Source: Anaerolinea sp. (GTDB lineage: Bacteria; Chloroflexota; Anaerolineae; Anaerolineales; Anaerolineaceae). Taken from it: a DNA stretch of 5,392 bases. Made by a program: the position numbers and the translations under genes. The notes under the pieces are model-generated. The model searched no databases, was not told the origin of the DNA, and saw only the letters and a list, made by a program, of their open reading frames with translations. Where the stretch lies: positions 1 through 5,392 of the forward strand of contig PNNU01000262.1 of assembly GCA_013824385.1 (NCBI GenBank), read 5' to 3'. Positions 1-5,392 of the stretch are shown one piece after another. The stretch's first letter is position 1. Each line of letters starts with the position of its first letter.

Positions 1-1
1 A

Positions 2-133
2 GATACTGTTACCATTACCGGATATGATATTTACCAAATCCAAGGCTACGATCCCCAAGGGGAATATATCGGCTTTTGGCAGGACACTGGCTGCAATACC
101 ACCCTGGTGACCAAAGTTGAAATTGTAGATTGA
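2..133 (+). CDS. C-terminal end of an uncharacterised exported protein, cut by the window edge
   Basis: The reading frame is open from base 2 to a TGA at 131-133 and encodes the last 43 residues of a protein whose start lies outside the window. The peptide contains GYDIYQI, then GFWQDTGCNTTLVTKVEI. Over 41 aligned residues it matches the C-terminus of the gene at 1537-2205 at 25 positions by hand count (about 61%), with no gaps, so the two are paralogues. Shared residues include GYDIY, FWQD, the single Cys in a GC pair, and TTLVT. By analogy with the complete copy, the whole protein is probably anchored by an N-terminal membrane helix with its C-terminal domain outside the cytoplasm. The biochemical role is unknown. 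That this is a genuine gene end is well supported by the paralogue; everything upstream is unseen. Confidence 0.85.
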   Translation, partial: DTVTITGYDIYQIQGYDPQGEYIGFWQDTGCNTTLVTKVEIVD

Positions 134-206
134 ATTATTCTAATTTTTTAGTCTTTAATCTATTTTTCGGATTCAAACTTAATAATAGAGTTAGTTTTAT
201 TAAGTT

Positions 207-224
207 TATGGCATAATTGCCATA
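207..224. promoter_or_regulatory. 18-bp palindrome, candidate operator upstream of the oxidoreductase gene
   Basis: TATGGCA and TGCCATA form perfect 7-bp arms around a TAAT centre, 57 bases before the ATG at 281. The centre lies in a CATAAT hexamer that could serve as a -10 box, though no convincing -35 box sits at normal spacing. The symmetry and size suit a dimeric repressor site, but in such AT-rich sequence a chance palindrome is possible. It is the only notable structure in the 147-base spacer between the two genes. Confidence 0.35.
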
Positions 225-280
225 CTTTAATATTAGGTTCAATTATTGATATAGAAAAATCCTTTTTGAAAGTGAATTGC

Positions 281-1408
281 ATGGAAAACGTCAACCTGAC
301 TGTAGAAGTTTTTAAACACATTTTTCGCAACCCAGTTATTCCTGCTGCAGGTCCAAATGTAGGTTCTGGTAAGATGGTGCAACGCGCAGCCCAAGGCGGC
401 GCAGGCGGATTGTTGACAAAAACCATTTCCAGCATGGCTGCTCAAGTCCCCCATCCCAACATGGTGCGTTTTGGTAAAGATAATCTTCTCAATACTGAAC
501 TTTGGAGCAAACTTTCTCCTGAAGCCTGGTTTGAAAACGAATACGATATTTCACTTAAAGCTGCCCATGAATATCAGATTCCATTAATTGCCAGCGTGGG
601 ATATAGCGCCCAGGATCTTGCCACATTGGGACCTCGCCTTGAACAAAAAGGCATTGATATTATTGAATTCTCCATCCATTATCTCGATGAAAAGCGGTTG
701 GTAGAAACCGCACAGGCTTTGCGAAACGCAGTCTCCATTCCGATTGTGGCCAAGCTTAGCTTGCACTCTGGCGATTTGGGTGAGATTGCAACGCTTCTTG
801 ATCCATATGTTGATGGCTTTACATGTATTAATAGTTTTGGCCCAACACTGATGATCGATATTGAACATGGAACGTCCCCTCTCGGTTCTCAACACGGATA
901 TGGTTGGCTTTCTGGATCCGCCATTAAACCTTTAGCCGTTCGTTCAGTTTTTGAGGTAGCCCGTGTTACTGACAAACCTGTCATTGGTGTGGGTGGTGTA
1001 ACGTGTGGAGAAGATGTGATTGAATTCTTTATGGCAGGTGCTTCTCTTGTTGAGGTTTGCACAGCAGCCATTCTAAGAGGTCCAGATATCTACGGCAAAA
1101 TTGCTGCCGAAACTGCTCAGTGGTTAAGTGCTCACGGATATCAGGATATTGAAGAAATTAGGGGTTTATATCTCAATAAGTATCGTCATGGACAAACTGT
1201 AAACACTTCAATCAATCAAACTGCATGGGTGGACGAACTGAAGTGTAAAGCATGTACACAATGTGCAAAAGTATGCCAATTTGATGCTCTTACCGCACCA
1301 GTAAAACAGATTGCCAGTGTAAACTCAGAATGTTGTACTGCATGTGGATTGTGTGTCTCGGTTTGTCCATTTTATGCACTCGAATTGAAGCCAAGACTTC
1401 ATGTTTAG
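281..1408 (+). CDS. FMN-dependent dihydroorotate/dihydropyrimidine dehydrogenase-like oxidoreductase with C-terminal 2[4Fe-4S] ferredoxin domain
   Basis: This is a 375-residue cytoplasmic protein. Residues about 1-300 form a dihydroorotate-dehydrogenase-type TIM barrel that resembles the C-terminal half of dihydropyrimidine dehydrogenase and the bacterial PreA subunit. Visible landmarks are NPVIPAAGPN (17-26), TKT (46-48), the AKL lysine K158, INSFGP (183-188), SGSAIKPLAVRSV (211-223), GVGG (236-239) and AGASLVEVCTA (252-262). The last two segments are typical of the flavin phosphate-binding region. Residues 322-362 carry two clusters: C322/C325/C328/C332 and C352/C355/C358/C362. The stretch where PreA-type enzymes have NLSCPHG reads EFSIHY here, so the usual catalytic Asn and Cys are absent and the substrate may not be a pyrimidine. 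No PreT-like flavoprotein partner lies beside it. ATG 281 is preferred, with GAAAG upstream; an in-frame TTG at 266 would add five residues. The family is secure; the exact reaction is unknown. Confidence 0.9.
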   Translation: MENVNLTVEVFKHIFRNPVIPAAGPNVGSGKMVQRAAQGGAGGLLTKTISSMAAQVPHPNMVRFGKDNLLNTELWSKLSPEAWFENEYDISLKAAHEYQIPLIASVGYSAQDLATLGPRLEQKGIDIIEFSIHYLDEKRLVETAQALRNAVSIPIVAKLSLHSGDLGEIATLLDPYVDGFTCINSFGPTLMIDIEHGTSPLGSQHGYGWLSGSAIKPLAVRSVFEVARVTDKPVIGVGGVTCGEDVIEFFMAGASLVEVCTAAILRGPDIYGKIAAETAQWLSAHGYQDIEEIRGLYLNKYRHGQTVNTSINQTAWVDELKCKACTQCAKVCQFDALTAPVKQIASVNSECCTACGLCVSVCPFYALELKPRLHV

Positions 1409-1536
1409 AGCTCAGCACGCTAAGATTTTGTGCTATCCTTTGTGTGAAAAAGATCTACCAATAAATATTGTCTGATAGGTAATTAAGCATTCACAACAAA
1501 AACCATTTTTGATTTTCTGTTATTGAAAGAAGATGA

Positions 1537-2205
1537 ATGCATTTCTTAAATACGATCAAAGATAATCGAAAGAATCAAAAGGTCAATCGAATCAGACTTT
1601 TGACGTTTTTGATCAGTATTTTTGTTTTGATATTGGCAATTGACCTTACTCAAAAAAATTGGGATACACTTAGACCTTTTTTTGTCAAGCCGGTTGTCAT
1701 CAATAATTTCAATGACATCCAATATCTGGATAATCTGCATCGCATCATGCATCCCTCAGGAGCGTTTTGGGTGGTCTCGTATGAATCGACCAGAGAGATT
1801 AGTTTTTCTGGTTTGGTGGGTTACGCCGCCCCAATTCATGAGGATAATTTCGCCTTGCTGACCGGGGATATCCTTATAACCAACGGTGATTATTCAAATC
1901 CTTTTATTGTTGAAATTGAAGTGTATGACCATCGGTATCGCTGGCTTTCATGGCACGACCCGAGGCCAAATGGCTCTATCGGCCTCTTGCACGTCATCCC
2001 TTCAAACGAAGAAATCAACCAAAAGTTGAATTCCATTCAGCCGGGTGATGCAGTTGTCATCAATGGCTATGATATCTACCGCATTGACAGCTTCGATAAA
2101 AACGGAAATTATCTGAGCTTCTGGCAGGATGACGGCTGCTATACCACCCTGGTCACTGAAGTCTCCATTTACCCTGGCGCTTTGTCAAAGTCCTCACCTA
2201 AATAA
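1537..2205 (+). CDS. Membrane-anchored protein of unknown function, paralogue of the left-edge gene
   Basis: This is a 222-residue protein. A basic N-terminus (residues 1-20, rich in Lys and Arg) is followed by one hydrophobic helix at about 20-36, which predicts an inner-membrane anchor with the rest outside the cytoplasm. The remainder looks like a beta-rich soluble domain: SFSGLVGYAAPI (89-100), VEIEVYDHRYRW (125-136), LLHVIPSN (150-157) and QPGDAVVINGYDIYRID (168-184), ending in FWQDDGCYTTLVTEVSIY. From memory, the pattern of an IPxN segment, then PGD, then GY resembles a hypothetical secreted family seen in proteobacteria; this was not tested. ATG 1537 is preceded by GAAAGAAG, a fair ribosome site; an overlapping ATG at 1533 is in another frame. 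The oxidoreductase gene sits between this gene and its paralogue. It is certainly coding, of unknown function. Confidence 0.88.
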   Translation: MHFLNTIKDNRKNQKVNRIRLLTFLISIFVLILAIDLTQKNWDTLRPFFVKPVVINNFNDIQYLDNLHRIMHPSGAFWVVSYESTREISFSGLVGYAAPIHEDNFALLTGDILITNGDYSNPFIVEIEVYDHRYRWLSWHDPRPNGSIGLLHVIPSNEEINQKLNSIQPGDAVVINGYDIYRIDSFDKNGNYLSFWQDDGCYTTLVTEVSIYPGALSKSSPK

Positions 2206-2238
2206 CCCGCCATCACCTTCAAAGCGGATTCCAGCCAC

Positions 2239-2322
2239 GGGGATTCCTCGCCGGACTATGAAGCCTACGCACGAGTGATCCCCCTCCCCGGGTCGTACCC
2301 CACTCCGCTTCGCTCCGGGGGC
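2239..2322. repeat. GC-rich repeat-like patch with inverted and direct repeats at the broken RHS end
   Basis: This patch contrasts sharply with the AT-rich surroundings. GGGGAT at 2239-2244 pairs with ATCCCC at 2278-2283. CTCCG occurs twice (2303-2307 and 2313-2317) around CTTCG. CCCC at 2298-2301 can pair with GGGG at 2317-2320, and a CCCGGG lies around 2287-2292. It begins where RHS homology stops, just after the LRARY codons, so it probably belongs to a dispersed intergenic repeat or to a recombination scar. It could also simply be a degenerate RHS tip. Copy number elsewhere in the genome is not visible from here. Confidence 0.4.
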
Positions 2323-2732
2323 GCACAATTCGCGTATCTTGCTCTCAGGTTAACAAGTCCAGTACCATCGGTCATTTCACCGGTGTAATTGAAGGCTGTC
2401 TTGTAATCTCCCACACTAGATAATACTTCTCCGTAAGGTGAATAGCTCTGTGCCAGCAGAATCTCGGCTTGCGGGTCCACGACCTGTCTGACACTTCCCA
2501 GTGCGTCGCCGAGGAAGTAGCCGGTCTGGGTCTCAGAAACCTGTGCGATGCGATTAAACCCGTAAGAATAGGTGTTGGTTCCGTCCGCGAGCACCTGGGT
2601 CAGGCCGCTGTTCAGGTCAAGCGAGTAGGTAGTGGCCGTGCTGTTGAGAATGCTCTGCAGACGGTCACCGAGTCCGTTGTAGTTATATTGGTAGGTGTCA
2701 GAGCCGCTTAACACCTGGGTCAGGCGGTTGGC
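2265..2732 (-). pseudogene. RHS/YD-repeat core remnant, truncated at both ends
   Basis: The - strand frame from 2732 down to the TAG at 2265 encodes ANRLTQVLSGSDTYQYNYNG, then a second YD-type unit (LTQVLADGTNTYSYGFNRI), then the RHS-associated core: GYFLGDALGSVRQVVD, SYSPYGEVLSS, FNYTGEMTDGTGLVNLRARY. Intact RHS proteins are usually well over 1000 residues, secreted or surface-displayed, and end in a variable toxin tip. Here a TAA stands directly upstream of the ANRLTQ codons (2733-2735), and the homology ends at ARY (about 2334). It is followed by an unrelated NCAPPERSGVG stretch, YDPGRGITRA and a stop. The only possible start is a GTG at 2714 inside a YD repeat with no convincing ribosome site, so expression is unlikely. 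It is GC-richer than its neighbours and faces the + strand gene ending at 2205. It is best read as a relic of a longer rhs gene or a displaced 3' cassette. Confidence 0.8.
2592..2725 (-). repeat. Two copies of a 14-base YD-repeat segment, 120 bases apart
   Basis: CACCTGGGTCAGGC occurs at 2592-2605 and again at 2712-2725. On the - strand both copies encode the start of an LTQVL segment, one followed by ADGTNTYSYGF and the other by SGSDTYQYNYN. The 120-base period equals 40 residues, about two YD units. This is internal repetition of the RHS protein rather than a separate mobile element. Confidence 0.65.
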
Positions 2733-2802
2733 TTAATAATCAATTGACTGAGTAGAGCAAAGTAAAAATATTTCTGTAATAATTACTGGTTTTCTAATCT
2801 TA

Positions 2803-3465
2803 TCAATTTTCAAAAACTCCAATTTCACAATTCTTATACACCACTGAGGGAAAATCGCCAGTGATATCCTTTAATTTTTGATTCATATAATCCCAATCTT
2901 GTAACGCTTGTTTTGGATCTGTAATGTCAATGACGTTGGCTAATTTCCAAGTACCTTTATCATTAATAAAAAGATAATAATTCTCACTTTTTATCGTAGG
3001 TATAATTGTAAGAGAACTTTCAGGTTGGTTGGTTTCATTTGTTACCCATTCTACACAAGCAATAATTCCCATTCTCTGTTCTGAGTATTCCACAATTCGC
3101 AGATTAGTAATCAGAAATTGTCTTGGAGTTGACCATCTCCCGTTAGATATTTCACTGTTATTGCCTATAAAATTTAACCAATATTCAAGTTGAGGTCCAT
3201 ACAATAAATCTTGAAGGAATGTACCTGGATTTTTTTGCATTTCAGGAGATAACCATGATTCTTCGAAGTTTTCTACTGTTGCAATTGCAATATCTTTGTA
3301 ATTACTGGTTAATGTTTTTTCCGCCCGTTCTGTTGCTTGTCTTCCTTGAAAATTAATATTTTGGGTGTTCACAAATCTCAAAATATTAATAAATGCGAAT
3401 ACTAATATTAATGTTGCTATGCAATAAAAAACGTATTTTTTTTGAAAAGGTTTTCTATTTCCCAT
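2803..3465 (-). CDS. Membrane-anchored protein of unknown function with a possible NTF2-like C-terminal domain
   Basis: This is a 220-residue protein. A basic start (MGNRKPFQKK) precedes one transmembrane helix at about 11-30, so the rest is probably extracytoplasmic. From about 58 to 180 the layout is a helix (IATVENFEESW), a segment with GTFLQDLLYGPQLEYWLNF (81-99), then strands around LITNLRIVEYS, GIIACVEWVTNE and YYLFINDKGTWKLANVID. Helices followed by a curved sheet ending in a GxWK strand recall NTF2-like or IMS-type (ARC6 C-terminal) domains. This is a fold-level guess with no catalytic residues visible. The start is firm: GGAGGT lies five bases before ATG 3465, inside the end of the upstream gene, which it overlaps by 11 bases. 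It ends in tandem stops, TGA then TAA (2805-2800). It is AT-rich compared with the RHS remnant downstream. Confidence 0.82.
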   Translation of the reverse strand: MGNRKPFQKKYVFYCIATLILVFAFINILRFVNTQNINFQGRQATERAEKTLTSNYKDIAIATVENFEESWLSPEMQKNPGTFLQDLLYGPQLEYWLNFIGNNSEISNGRWSTPRQFLITNLRIVEYSEQRMGIIACVEWVTNETNQPESSLTIIPTIKSENYYLFINDKGTWKLANVIDITDPKQALQDWDYMNQKLKDITGDFPSVVYKNCEIGVFEN

Positions 3466-3850
3466 TGTTTACCTCCGAACCAAAATTCCAGGAACTTGTT
3501 ATACCTAGTACTTGTAAAGCAGTGGGAATATCATTTAGGATATATGTTGCACCTCCTGAATTCCAACCAATATCTTCAAAATCTTTTTTAGTAAGTACAC
3601 CTTTTAAATGCCACGTAGCTGAATTAAACGCCGTTGGCGTAATGCCTAAAGTAATTGCACGTAATGCTCCAGCCTCAAGATTTGTTGCAACATATTCGAT
3701 ATTAATTTTCCAGTTTAATAATTGTTGAGTCATTATGCCATATGATTCGGTTTCACTAGGAGTATGGTAATAGCAATCATAATAACAACCTATTTGTGGG
3801 CCATAAGGATCCGCGATGTTAATATATTGATCTCCATATTGAATTTGCAT
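3455..3850 (-). CDS. Unrecognised small protein, possibly the surviving 3' part of a longer gene
   Basis: From ATG 3850 this encodes 131 residues. It begins MQIQYGDQYINIADPYGPQI and has a Cys/Tyr-rich stretch (GCYYDCYYHTP, 21-31). It continues through NWKINIEYVATNLEAGALRA and WHLKGVLTKKDFEDIGW, and ends near ATYILNDIPTALQVLGI. There is no transmembrane helix or signal peptide in this form, and I do not recognise the family. The frame stays open upstream to a TTG at 3958 (167 residues). That extension crosses the hairpin repeat at 3892-3916, giving a GGFRKRTHPTRLG peptide typical of translated repeat DNA, and it has no good ribosome site, so I prefer ATG 3850, although its own ribosome site is also weak. 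The gene may therefore have lost its original 5' end. It overlaps the 220-residue gene by 11 bases, so the two are probably co-translated and may work together. Confidence 0.6.
   Translation of the reverse strand: MQIQYGDQYINIADPYGPQIGCYYDCYYHTPSETESYGIMTQQLLNWKINIEYVATNLEAGALRAITLGITPTAFNSATWHLKGVLTKKDFEDIGWNSGGATYILNDIPTALQVLGITSSWNFGSEVNNGK
3471..3476 (-). promoter_or_regulatory. Strong Shine-Dalgarno GGAGGT for the 220-aa gene
   Basis: On the - strand GGAGGT is followed by AAACA and then ATG at 3465. It lies within the last codons of the upstream ORF (the SEVNNGK end), so ribosomes finishing that ORF stop just past the next start. This arrangement favours translational coupling and fixes the start of the downstream gene. 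Confidence 0.8.
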
Positions 3851-3891
3851 CTTATTCGTTGAAACTGGAATACAATTACCTAGTCTCGTAG

Positions 3892-3916
3892 GGTGGGTTC
3901 GTTTTCTGAACCCACC
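3892..3916. repeat. REP-like hairpin GGTGGGTTC / GAACCCACC
   Basis: There is a perfect 9-bp inverted repeat with a 7-base loop (GTTTTCT), flanked on the left by CTCGTAG. GTAGGGTGGGTT...AACCCACC sequences of this type are, as I recall, a widespread dispersed repeat in many bacterial genomes, and in translation they give RTHPT-like peptides. It lies just upstream of the likely start of the unrecognised - strand gene and may mark its broken 5' end. No T-run follows on either strand, so a simple intrinsic terminator is less likely. Confidence 0.75.
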
Positions 3917-3983
3917 AATCCCAATTTTCTTCAATAAACTTAATTCAAAATATTGCAAAGAAATTTCAACTTTTAACCCACCA
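3909..3983. repeat. Direct repeat AACCCACCA at both ends of an AT-rich 57-base segment
   Basis: AACCCACCA is present at 3909-3917 and 3975-3983. The first copy is the right arm of the REP-like hairpin; the second stands alone, with no matching GGTGGGTT arm nearby. The AT-rich segment between them carries the doubtful TTG start of the longer ORF version. The second copy may be the remains of another hairpin unit, or a duplication left by insertion. Confidence 0.5.
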
Positions 3984-4046
3984 CAAAGTCCCGCATTTGC
4001 CTTTTAATTATAAATTAATACCGTCAAAGGCAACCCTGTTTTTGGT

Positions 4047-4055
4047 TGGTATAAT
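4047..4055 (+). promoter_or_regulatory. Extended -10 promoter for the MFS transporter gene
   Basis: TGGTATAAT is a perfect extended -10 element (TG, one base, TATAAT) ending 29 bases before the GTG start at 4085. No good -35 box lies 16-18 bases upstream, which is acceptable for an extended -10 promoter. Transcription would begin near 4062 with a leader of about 23 bases. The placement fits the gene well; activity is inferred. Confidence 0.5.
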
Positions 4056-4084
4056 TCCACTATTCTTGTACCCATCGAGTAAAT

Positions 4085-5350
4085 GTGACCCAGGTTCCAG
4101 AAACACTCACTGACCCGCAATCCGCGGATGTGGTTAAGACCAACTTTCGCAATGTGCAAATTGACGCCATTGGTGTTGGTCTTGCCAATGCTGCCTCTCC
4201 TTTTCTGCCCATATTTCTTACTCACCTGAATGCCACTTCTTTTCAAGTGGGCTTGCTTTCATCCATGCCGGCTGTCACCGGGTTGCTCCTAGCCATCCCG
4301 CTCGGTCGATTTCTTCAGCGTCAGACCAACATTGTCAAATGGTTCAGCATTGCCAGGCTGTTTGTCATTGGCAGCTATGCCCTCACCGGCGCAATTTCTT
4401 TTCTTATTCCACAATCTGTTCTGGTAAATTCCATCCTGTTGATTTGGGCGCTTGCCACCCTGCCGCAGGTGGTGGTTAACATCGGTTTTTCGGTGGTTAT
4501 GAATGCCGTGGCCGGTCCTGACCGTCGCTTTGAACTGATGTCAAGGCGTTGGTCCACCATGGGTGTTACCACCACCCTCATGGTGATTAGTGTAGGTCAG
4601 CTCCTGGATAAAGTGCTTTTTCCACTAAACTATCAACTTATGTTTATCGGCTTATCCATCGGCGGTTTGATCAGTTACTACTACTCCAGTCATTTAAAAC
4701 TACCCGAAACCATACAGCCCTCTTTATCGACAGTCAAATCTCTTAAGGTTCAGTTTCTTGAGCTTAAAGAACTGGTATTCAAAGAAAAAAGCTTTATGTC
4801 ATTCATGTTCAAACGCTTCATCTTCATGTCGGGCATCTCGCTTGCTGCACCGTTGGTTCCCCTTTATCTTGTCCGATACGTGCACGCCTCGGATCAGTGG
4901 ATCTCTATCATTACCACCAGCCAGATCGCCATCATGGTGCTTGGCTATTTCTTCTGGACGCGTCTCGGTAGAAGAAAAGGCACCCGGTCGGTGCTGATAT
5001 GGACCACACTAGGTCTGTCGCTATATCCATTTCTACTGGCGTTGACCACTTCAACCTGGCAGATTGCCATAATTGCGGGTGTTACAGGCATCTTTCAAGC
5101 TGGCCTTGATCTGGTTTTCTTCGATGAACTGATGAAAGTTGTCCCCATCGAATACAGTGCCATTTTTGTGGGGTTGGCACAAAGCATCCAGTATTTGGCA
5201 GCAATTGCCTCTCCGTTGATCGGTACCTGGATTGCTGATCAGATCAGTCTTCCGGTTGGCCTCTTTGTAGCAGCCGGCTTACGCTTCTTGGGCTTCTTCC
5301 TATTCTTTTTAGGCAAGAAAAAACTCAAATCTGTTAAACAAATATCATAA
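4085..5350 (+). CDS. Major facilitator superfamily transporter, 12 transmembrane helices
   Basis: This is a 421-residue inner-membrane protein, the usual length for a 12-TM MFS carrier. Hydrophobic helices lie at about 27-47, 54-76, 88-108, 113-133, 158-175, 184-200, 240-263, 273-292, 301-319, 325-345, 358-381 and 389-410. A charged central loop at about 202-239 separates the two halves. The loops after helices 2 and 8 carry motif-A-like sequences, LGRFLQRQTN (73-82) and LGRRKGTR (294-301). The loop before helix 5 has GPDRRFELMSRRW (144-156), a pattern I associate with MFS proteins of Chloroflexota and related groups. The substrate cannot be told from the sequence; drug or sugar efflux would be a guess. 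GTG 4085 is the only reasonable start: a TAA lies in frame at 4052-4054 with no ATG between, and the ribosome site is weak (GAG at 4077-4079). No adjacent gene suggests a pathway. The 42 bases after it hold no clear terminator. Confidence 0.92.
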   Translation: MTQVPETLTDPQSADVVKTNFRNVQIDAIGVGLANAASPFLPIFLTHLNATSFQVGLLSSMPAVTGLLLAIPLGRFLQRQTNIVKWFSIARLFVIGSYALTGAISFLIPQSVLVNSILLIWALATLPQVVVNIGFSVVMNAVAGPDRRFELMSRRWSTMGVTTTLMVISVGQLLDKVLFPLNYQLMFIGLSIGGLISYYYSSHLKLPETIQPSLSTVKSLKVQFLELKELVFKEKSFMSFMFKRFIFMSGISLAAPLVPLYLVRYVHASDQWISIITTSQIAIMVLGYFFWTRLGRRKGTRSVLIWTTLGLSLYPFLLALTTSTWQIAIIAGVTGIFQAGLDLVFFDELMKVVPIEYSAIFVGLAQSIQYLAAIASPLIGTWIADQISLPVGLFVAAGLRFLGFFLFFLGKKKLKSVKQIS

Positions 5351-5392
5351 ATCTCAATTGCACCAACTTGGAAAATCTTCTTAAATACTAAC

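Noticed and set aside
1414..1434. AGCAC...GTGCT inverted repeat after the oxidoreductase stop, a possible terminator
   Set aside because: The stem has only five pairs around an 11-base loop and is followed by ATCCTTT rather than a T-run, so it is too weak to call.
1691..2064. GTTGTCATCAAT occurring twice inside the 1537-2205 gene
   Set aside because: The two copies encode the short motif VVIN in unrelated contexts, with no similarity beyond it. It is not a domain duplication.
2047..2169. Possible OB-fold or nuclease-like reading of the PGD...GYDIY segment
   Set aside because: The short strand-turn pattern is too general, and no catalytic residues of a known nuclease or binding fold can be identified.
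2469..2711. 80-codon + strand open frame opposite the RHS remnant
   Set aside because: It is an antisense shadow of a GC-rich coding frame. The opposite strand has clear YD and RHS-core motifs, and this frame has no recognisable domain.
2776..2786. GTAATAATTAC palindrome between the RHS relic and the 220-aa gene
   Set aside because: It is entirely A/T apart from the end pair, with no loop room for a hairpin and no other promoter or terminator features. Chance is likely in AT-rich DNA.
3393..3728. 111-codon + strand open frame across the two - strand genes
   Set aside because: It lies opposite the overlap of two better-supported genes and has no plausible domain or ribosome site.

Overview
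The window looks like a piece of a moderately AT-rich bacterial genome. The best lineage guess is an Anaerolineae-like member of the Chloroflexota. This rests on the style of the RHS-core fragment, the MFS subfamily and the presence of lineage-type secreted paralogues, all judged by eye; no marker gene is present, so it is an inference.

Layout. Left part, + strand: the last 43 codons of a secreted or membrane-anchored protein (2-133); a 147-base AT-rich spacer with an 18-bp palindrome; an FMN-dependent dihydroorotate/dihydropyrimidine dehydrogenase-like oxidoreductase with a C-terminal 2x[4Fe-4S] ferredoxin domain (281-1408); and a membrane-anchored protein of unknown function (1537-2205) that is a clear paralogue of the cut-off gene at the left edge. 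Middle part, - strand: an RHS-core remnant broken at both ends (2265-2732), a GC-rich repeat-like patch where its C-terminal tip should be, and two overlapping AT-rich genes. One of these is a 220-aa membrane-anchored protein with a possible NTF2-like fold. The other is a short unrecognised ORF whose apparent N-terminus runs through a GGTGGGTTC hairpin repeat. Right part, + strand: a complete 12-TM MFS transporter (4085-5350) with an extended -10 promoter just upstream.

How the parts fit. The left and right genes look like ordinary resident genes. The middle block (about 2206-4000) changes strand and base composition, holds broken and repeat-derived sequence, and reads as an accessory insertion zone. 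The two - strand genes are very probably co-translated: they overlap by 11 bases, and the second gene's GGAGGT ribosome site lies inside the end of the first. No defence island, CRISPR array, tRNA or rRNA is visible.

The most interesting points are the oxidoreductase, which keeps the flavin barrel and both Fe-S clusters but lacks the catalytic Asn/Cys loop of dihydropyrimidine dehydrogenases, and the unrecognised overlapping gene pair next to the RHS relic. I found nothing that can be claimed outright as a new system.
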